Shown piece by piece: positions 58,194 through 64,000 of a stretch of 64,000 nucleotides of DNA. Below the pieces are notes generated by a model that saw only the letters and a list, made by a program, of their open reading frames with translations, did no database searches and had not been told where the DNA came from. The position numbers and the translations under genes are program-made. Location: contig CM039129.1 of the NCBI GenBank assembly GCA_022036555.1, positions 40,486,649 through 40,550,648 on the forward strand, written 5' to 3'. Source of the DNA: Microstegium vimineum (taxonomy: Eukaryota; Streptophyta; Magnoliopsida; Poales; Poaceae). Numbering within the stretch: the stretch's first letter is position 1; each line of letters starts with the position of its first letter.

Positions 58194-60325
58194 ATGAACC
58201 AGTACATCTCTGATTGGAGCGGCGCCATGGGCGACACCTTCGCGCCACTAAGGTCAGTGTGCTTCCTCCGATCATTCATTTCCATTCCCCCCACCGCTCT
58301 CTTTATTTGCGTCGTCCACGGCTGAGGTGTTGTTGTTTAATTTGCAGCGGCGGCGGCAACGACGACGGGCTCATCGAGCTGCTATGGTGCAACGGCCACG
58401 TGGTCATGCAGAGCCAAGCCCAGGCGGCGCCGCCGCGCAAGCCGCCGAGGCCGTCCGACAAGGCCTTGGCGCCGGTGCAGGAAGTCGACGCGGCGCAGCA
58501 GGCGTGGTTCCAGTACCCGGTGGAGGAGGACCCGCTGGAGAGGGACGACCTCTTCTCGGAGCTCTTCGGAGAGGCGCAGGCGGCCGTAGACGGCGGCAGC
58601 AGGGGGCAGCCGTGCTGCAAGGAGGAGACGGAGGCGGAGGTGGAGCGCCAGAGCAGCAGATGGATGATGCCGCCACCGCCGCAGCAGCCGTGGCACCCCG
58701 CGCACGCGCCGCGGGAGGAGAAGGAGAAGGAGAAGGGGCTATGCCACGGAGACGCCGCGGCGAGGACGTTCGTGGTGGCCACGCCGACGCTGACGGCGAC
58801 GGAGGCCGCCGAGTCGTCCATGCTCACCTACGGGTCCAGTTTCTGCGGGAGCAACCACGTGCAGACGACGCCGCGCGCCGCCCGCGGCGTCCCTCCTCCC
58901 GCTAAGGACGTCGCCAGGGCTAGGCCCCGTGACGCCGCCACGGACACCTCGTCGGCGACAAGGCCGAGATCGTCCTGCACCACCAAGACTGAGCATCCCG
59001 GTCCCGCCGCTGCCGCTGCCCACCGCCGCGGCAAGCGGAAGCAGAGCGACGCCATGGACGCCGAGGTACGTACGCTCCCAACGCCGTCTTTTCACACGGA
59101 TTGCATCGATCGATGACGATTGACGACCGCGAATGAATGCAGGACGTGGAGTTCGAGTCCGCCGACGTCACGTGCGAGCCGGCGCAGAAGATGACGACGG
59201 CCAAGCGCCGCCGCGCCGCCGAAGTACACAACCTCTCGGAGCGGGTGAGTTTTGACCGTTTCCAAGAAACCTCTCTTTCTCTCTGATTTCATGGCCGGCC
59301 GCCAGCCATTGCTAAGTTTCATCTTAATCCGGTGCATGGCCATGCAGAGAAGAAGGGACAGGATCAACGAGAAGATGAAGGCCCTGCAGGAGCTCATACC
59401 TCACTGCAACAAAGTACGTAAAATCACAACATCACCGTTCGGGTGATCGTTGAGGTGGCTGATAATGTTGTTCTAAGAGAAAAACACTGTTTCGATGATA
59501 CACCGTTTGATAAGGCCACTGACAAGCCAAACGAACAATCTGATCTCGTCTTCTTTCTCCTGCATGGATTCTTCAGACAGACAAGGCGTCGATGCTGGAC
59601 GAGGCGATCGAGTACCTCAAATCGCTGCAGCTCCAGCTGCAGGTGAGCCTTCTTTCGGGCTTGTTCGCCTATTCTATTCAGTCAGCTTTAATCCATACAA
59701 ACGAGCTGTGGAACAATGTTTTTCTCTCACAACGCAATTAAACCAGTCGATATAAGCCAAAATAATACCAGCCAAACACTAGTGTGACGTTTGCATTGTC
59801 GCTATATATGCAGATGATGTGGATGGGCGGTGGAATGGCGGCGGCGCCGCCGCCGATGATGTTCCCGGCGGGAGTACACCAGTACTACATGCAGCGGATG
59901 GTGGCGATGCCCCCTCCTCCCCACGTCGCCTTCCGACGGCATCATCATCCTGCACAAAAAACACGGTACGCAGCATTGTCTGCAGAATTTTTTGCAGAAT
60001 GTGAATGTGATGTGAAAAATTCTGTCGCCGTCGAGTCTTTATATATGCTCGACAATTGTTCCCTGCTCACACTCAACCACATGTATATGCATTGCATCCA
60101 TTCATCCATGTCAAACTCAAGAAAGCTAGCTCGCCGCCCATTCATCTCTTTGGAGATCCTTTTGGATAGCTAGCTATAGCTCCGTCAAAGACCTCTGAAT
60201 TTCTTCATCCTACACGCAATTAATTTTTACTATATATTAAGTAAATTCAAAACTTTCATCACTGACTTGACTTTCTCTGTGGTTTTCATCACTGGATTTT
60301 TTTCAGAGAATTGTGGGAAGCCTGA
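58194..60325 (+). CDS. Phytochrome-interacting-factor bHLH transcription factor (PIF/PIL type)
   Basis: Exons 58194-58252, 58348-59065, 59143-59244, 59348-59413, 59577-59642, 59814-59965, 60307-60325: 1182 bases, 393 residues, no internal stop. Residues 24-43 (NDDGLIELLWCNGHVVMQSQ) form the APB motif that binds active phytochrome B. The middle is Pro/Glu/Ala-rich with a nuclear-type basic run (HRRGKRKQSD). The bHLH domain is residues 281-332 (RAAEVHNLSERRRRDRINEK then KALQELIPHCNKTDKASMLD then EAIEYLKSLQLQLQ), with His288, Glu292 and Arg296 giving E-box/G-box binding. PIFs are nuclear repressors of light responses, degraded after phytochrome activation. The APB motif has His37 where Gln is usual. 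The last exon is less certain: reading through the 59965 donor gives a longer ending to 60173. Start chosen because MNQYISDW resembles other grass PIF starts. Confidence 0.88.
59655..59785. mobile_element. Small MITE-like insertion in a PIF intron
   Basis: CGGGCTTGTTCGCCTATTC at the left and CCAGCCAAACACTAG at the right are weak inverted ends of a common grass MITE type. It lies wholly within the intron between the fifth and sixth coding exons. A related patch (GGTGGCTGATAATG to GACAAGCCAAACGAAC) sits in the preceding intron at 59450-59540. Confidence 0.4.
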
Positions 60326-60366
60326 GATTCAGAGTAATATGATGGGTCTTCTACATGTATGTAGTT

Positions 60367-60368
<2 letters not shown>

Positions 60369-60418
<50 letters not shown>
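60369..60418. repeat. (AGT)n microsatellite in the PIF 3' UTR
   Basis: About 16 units of AGT/GTA, downstream of the stop codon. Confidence 0.9.
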
Positions 60419-60419
<1 letters not shown>

Positions 60420-60425
60420 CTGATG

Positions 60426-61236
60426 GAGTTGGTTAAGACTTGACCAACTTGATTTAGTTCGAGATCGAAATTTGAGATTTGTTCAGTCCCTTGACTATTC
60501 TGTTTGTTGGACAGGCAGAGTGTAATTTGATCGGTGCTTGAGATTTGTCAAGTGACGCAAATATATATGCATTTTGTCATTTGAAGACGACACGAATCTC
60601 ACGAAAAAAATGTTGATTTGCACCGGTTCAGATCCCTGTCAATAAAATTATGTTGTGTTCCACTACTTGCTGACCATGTCATGTCATAATTAGATTACGT
60701 TCTGCCTCTTTTTTTTTGGATAGCAAATATCCCAATTTGCTGCCCAAAACATCATGTAATTATGACTAGATGTAAATGTGATTAGAATCTTACCTGCCGC
60801 ATTTCTGAGATTATTTCATGGACCATTGGGGAAATGATAAATTAAATTTGCTATCCGTTTGTAAACTTAAAACTAGTCACCCAAGAGAGAAAAATTGAAG
60901 CTCCTACAAAAAGGATGGTCAGGATGCTCATGCTGCCATAAAAGGGCTTATGGTTAATATTATCCATGCCTTATCTAGGAAAAGTGGCCTCAAGCTACAT
61001 ACAAAACCTAATTCTTTGCTATCATATACAATACCTACTAGTTGTAAAAAAAACTTTTTACCCTTTTCTTCTTATGATATGAGAAAGAAAACCAGTTAGT
61101 ACATGATGGATGGCACTCATGTCTTTTCCAGTTTCCAAGAAGAGAGGAACATTGCCAATCATTTCTGTGAGCTGATCATCATCATCCATCAATACTGCTA
61201 TTATTACCTTTTTTTATCTTTGGGGAAGAAAATAAT
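60426..61236. other. Spacer between PIF gene and Stowaway MITE
   Basis: AT-rich, no gene seen. Includes the rest of the PIF 3' UTR; a clear polyadenylation signal was not placed. Confidence 0.5.
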
Positions 61237-61487
61237 AACTCCGTCTCAGAAAAGATACAGTTATGAAAAATAACGTTGAATCAAGCCTTCTTAAATTAAT
61301 ATAAAACATAGTAATATTTAGCATACTAAATATACACCATTAGATTCATTGTGGAATACATTTTCATAGTATACCTATATGAAGTCATAGATGTTGATAT
61401 TATTTTCTAAAAAATTAATCAAAGTTAAAAAGATTTCATTTGAATAAGACCTAGATTTGCATCTTTTTTAGACGGAGAGGGAGGATA
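61237..61487. mobile_element. Stowaway-like MITE
   Basis: Left CTCCGTCTCAGAAAAGATAC and right GCATCTTTTTTAGACGGAG are inverted ends, followed by GGGAGGATA. AT-rich interior, about 250 bp. Confidence 0.75.
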
Positions 61488-62369
61488 TTTTTTGGGTATA
61501 TTTATCATCCGGCCGGTACACTCAAAATCTACTACTAGTGCTAGCCTTGAGTTTCGCTGACGCTCATGGACCATTCAGATGGGACGATGGGGCACTCCTG
61601 TGATCCTGGTGACTGACAGATTATGACCGGTGACCACAGTTGATCTACCTACTAAATGCTGGGCTATGTTCTTTAGCAAGTTAGCATCAGTGTCTACTCC
61701 TAGCTTGCAGCAGATCAAGAGACAAGTAACCTGTATGCTGCACCACTCATCACTCCTTCATTCCCTGAGACAAATGAACCACTCCTCTTAGGCTCCAAGA
61801 GTTTTTTTTAATAATGGAAGTTACTTCTCGCTTCTGTGTTACCGCACACAGCATTTACAAAATTACATAGTTTCAGCATTATTGCTGGTGTATCATAGAA
61901 ACAAAGAAACACAAATATTATGCATGACAGAGTCTATTATTAAATTTCCATCCATGAGAGACGAACAACTCCAGCGTCGTGGTCTCTAATTTTCTGTTCG
62001 CTAACTGGAAAGACTCCTTTGTTTCATCATCACGCTGCAGCAGTGCCCAAAACCGCATCCAGTATGTTCCCCTGAAAATAGCCTGCATAAAAGATGTATA
62101 TTTGCAATTTTGAAAAATAAGATCATTGCGACATCTCCAAATTGCCTAACATAAAGCAACTACCCCAACTAGAATATATTTCTTCTCTTTTAATTCAAAA
62201 TTTGATAGCCAACTCCATAACATGTGGGATACAGAGCTAGGAGGGGTTAACCCAGTAGCTATATAGACAGTCCTCCATATTGTCTTTGCAATGCCAATCA
62301 AAGAAAAGATGTTTAATAGTTTCATTACAATTAAAAAAACAACACTTTTGACTGCCTTTCCAATTCCTC

Positions 62370-63269
62370 TTAATAAGGTTGTCCTTTGTTAAAATTACCC
62401 CCCTTCTGGAGGTACCAAAGTAAAATTTTAATTTTTAGAGAAATTTTGAACTTCCAAATCAATTTATGGCGGAAGGGTGTATTCTGATTTATCATGTGAA
62501 GATACATAGAGTGGACTGTAAAATGACCACTGCTATGTAACCTCCAAATAAACACATCACTCTCTTCAGTCAAATTAACATGAGTGATCTTAGCTACTAG
62601 CTCTTCCCATTCATCAAGTTTATCCCCTACTAGAGCTCTCCGAAAACAAATGTTCAGAGGTGTTGATCTCATAATATTAGACACTGTATCATGCGGGTGA
62701 TTTGTAATATTATATAGGTTTGGATAAAGGTCTTTGAATGGGTGGTTGTCTACCCATTTGTCTTCCCAAAATCTTGTTTGTGATCCATCATTAATTTTGA
62801 AGGAACCACAAGCCAAAACATGATTTTTTATTTTCATCAGACCCTTCCAAAAATGAGAGTCATTGGCTTTGACGTGGACTTGTGAAAGAGATTTTGAGCT
62901 TAGATACTTATTTCTAATCAGGGTTTGCCAAATTCCTTCTTCATTAAGCAAATTTATAATCCACTTGCTTAATAGACATATATTATAGACTTGGAGATCA
63001 ATAACCCCAAGTCCTCCTTGGTCCTTAGGACGACATAAGATGTCCCATTTTGCAAGACGATATTTATTTTTATCTTCGTCACCTTGCCAAAAAAATCTAG
63101 ATCTGTAATAGTCTAGTTTTTTAAGAACACCTTTGGGTATTTCAAAAAACGACATCATGAATATGGGTAGGCTAATCAGCACTAAATTTAGAAGGACTAA
63201 TCTGCCTCTATAAGATAAATGTTTTGCTTTCCAGCAACTTAGTTTTTTTAAAATCTCTCTTCGATGCAC
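62370..63269 (-). pseudogene. LINE ORF2 C-terminal part
   Basis: 299-residue open frame (KKLSCWKAKHLSYRGRLVLL, then PIFMMSFFEIPKGVLKKLDY, RFFWQGDEDKNKYRLAKWD, LCRPKDQGGLGVIDLQVYN). This is the post-reverse-transcriptase region of plant LINEs, known from many grass genomes. Downstream, past the stop, a zinc-finger-like relic (RNWKGSQKCCFFNCNETIKH) marks the usual C-terminus. Confidence 0.82.
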
Positions 63270-63790
63270 CTCCAGTCAACATTATAGAGTTTTTTATGAT
63301 GCATAGGAATACCCAAATATCAGAAGGGATATTCACCCGCATCACATCCAAAGAGCTCTATATATTGGTCCTCAAAATTTTTTGCTTCTCCATAACAAGA
63401 GTTCACTCTTATGAAAGTTGATTTTGAGACCAGATAACTGTTCAAAAACACATAATAAAAGTTTCATGTTTTTTGCTTGTTCCAAGTCATGGTCCATGAA
63501 GATAATGGTGTCATCTGCATATTGTAGAATCGACAAGCCATCATCTACAAGGTGTGGGATAACCCCCTTATTTGTCCATCATCCTTTGCTCTTTTAATTA
63601 AAAGTACAAACATATCTGCTACGATGTTGAACACAATAAGTGACATTGGGTCACCTTAGCGCAAGCCTTTTTTTGTTTGAAAGTAGTGTCCAATGTCATC
63701 ATTGACTTTGACACCAACACTAACCCCCATGATGAATCTCTCAATCCAATTACACCATTTTAGTGAGGAGTTGGAAACACTTTTCAGATC
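63270..63790 (-). pseudogene. LINE reverse transcriptase domain, degraded
   Basis: Minus-strand reading shows IERFIMGVSVGVKVNDDIGH (about 63750-63690), YFQTKKGLR then a stop then GDPMSLIVFNIVADM (about 63690-63610; Gln expected at the stop), and YADDTIIFMDHD at about 63525-63490, the catalytic YADD box. Further stops lie between 63470 and 63290. Confidence 0.78.
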
Positions 63791-64000
63791 CTGTACGTGC
63801 CTGCGGTATATATCATGTGATTTATTCAGAAAAACTCGTTATCAATACCAAAGCCTCTTTCATTCCTTTCTACAAAGTCTGCTTCTTCACTTTATTTTCT
63901 CTGAAAAAAAAGAGGAAAGTAAGCTTGAGATCATTATCATCACCTACAGGCTACAGTGCAATTCCCGGCCGTGCCCTCCAAATCTAAGCTCTCAGCTTTC
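63791..64000. other. Right end of the window
   Basis: No clear homology to the LINE or a gene; probably flanking DNA or degraded LINE sequence. Confidence 0.3.

Larger units (their letters stand above)
61800..63790 (-). mobile_element. LINE (non-LTR) retrotransposon, 5' truncated, inactive
   Basis: Minus strand. A T run on the plus strand at about 61801-61810 is the expected poly(A) end. Reading toward higher coordinates: zf-RVT-like segment (62370-62150), a long ORF (63269-62370), and reverse-transcriptase motifs from 63270 to about 63790, where the match stops. Several stops and indels are present, so it cannot be active. No target-site duplication was found by eye. Confidence 0.75.

Overview
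The window is nuclear DNA from a grass (Poaceae), most likely a panicoid such as sorghum, Miscanthus, sugarcane or a maize relative. The support is GC-rich first exons beside AT-rich introns, many Tourist-, Stowaway- and hAT-type MITEs, Tat-lineage Gypsy and Copia LTR retrotransposons, and typical grass genes. The species cannot be fixed from sequence alone. I saw no bacterial operon, CRISPR array, rRNA or tRNA.

Layout. 1-4280: a Copia element, antisense in an intron, then the last eight exons of an ankyrin-repeat/TPR gene. 4281-15398: two same-family Tat-type Gypsy elements fused head to head; each lacks pol and its 5' LTR but keeps a gag fragment, an antisense additional ORF (PF04195-type) and 3' LTR sequence. 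15399-20310: an LTR start from another family joined to a gag-only Gypsy element. 20311-22575: a GC-rich segment and several MITEs, one nested in another. 22576-25962 (minus): a ten-exon gene for an unrecognised acidic, probably tail-anchored membrane protein, whose 3' half is a cassette of phase-1 exons repeated three times. 26030-26926: MITEs. 27464-30720: a broken F-box-like gene end present as an inverted duplication. 33672-35774: an intronless PPR gene. 37349-42350: a complete 5.0-kb hAT element with TIRs and 8-bp target duplications but a dead transposase. 43381-49223: a 16-exon WDR75/NAN1-type gene for ribosome biogenesis. 50073-50780: a single-exon secreted-type protein gene with a clear TATA box. 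50781-57900: gene-poor DNA with degenerate repeats. 58194-60325: a phytochrome-interacting-factor bHLH gene. 61237-64000: a Stowaway MITE and a dead LINE on the minus strand.

The live host genes appear to be the ankyrin-TPR gene, the repeated-exon membrane-protein gene, the PPR gene, the WDR75 gene, the secreted-protein gene and the PIF gene. They are independent loci, not a pathway. Exon models were built by eye from GT/AG sites and reading frame. The spliced lengths of the WDR75, PIF and repeated-exon genes each divide by three with no internal stop, which supports those models. The best candidate for something undescribed is the repeated-exon gene at 22576-25962.
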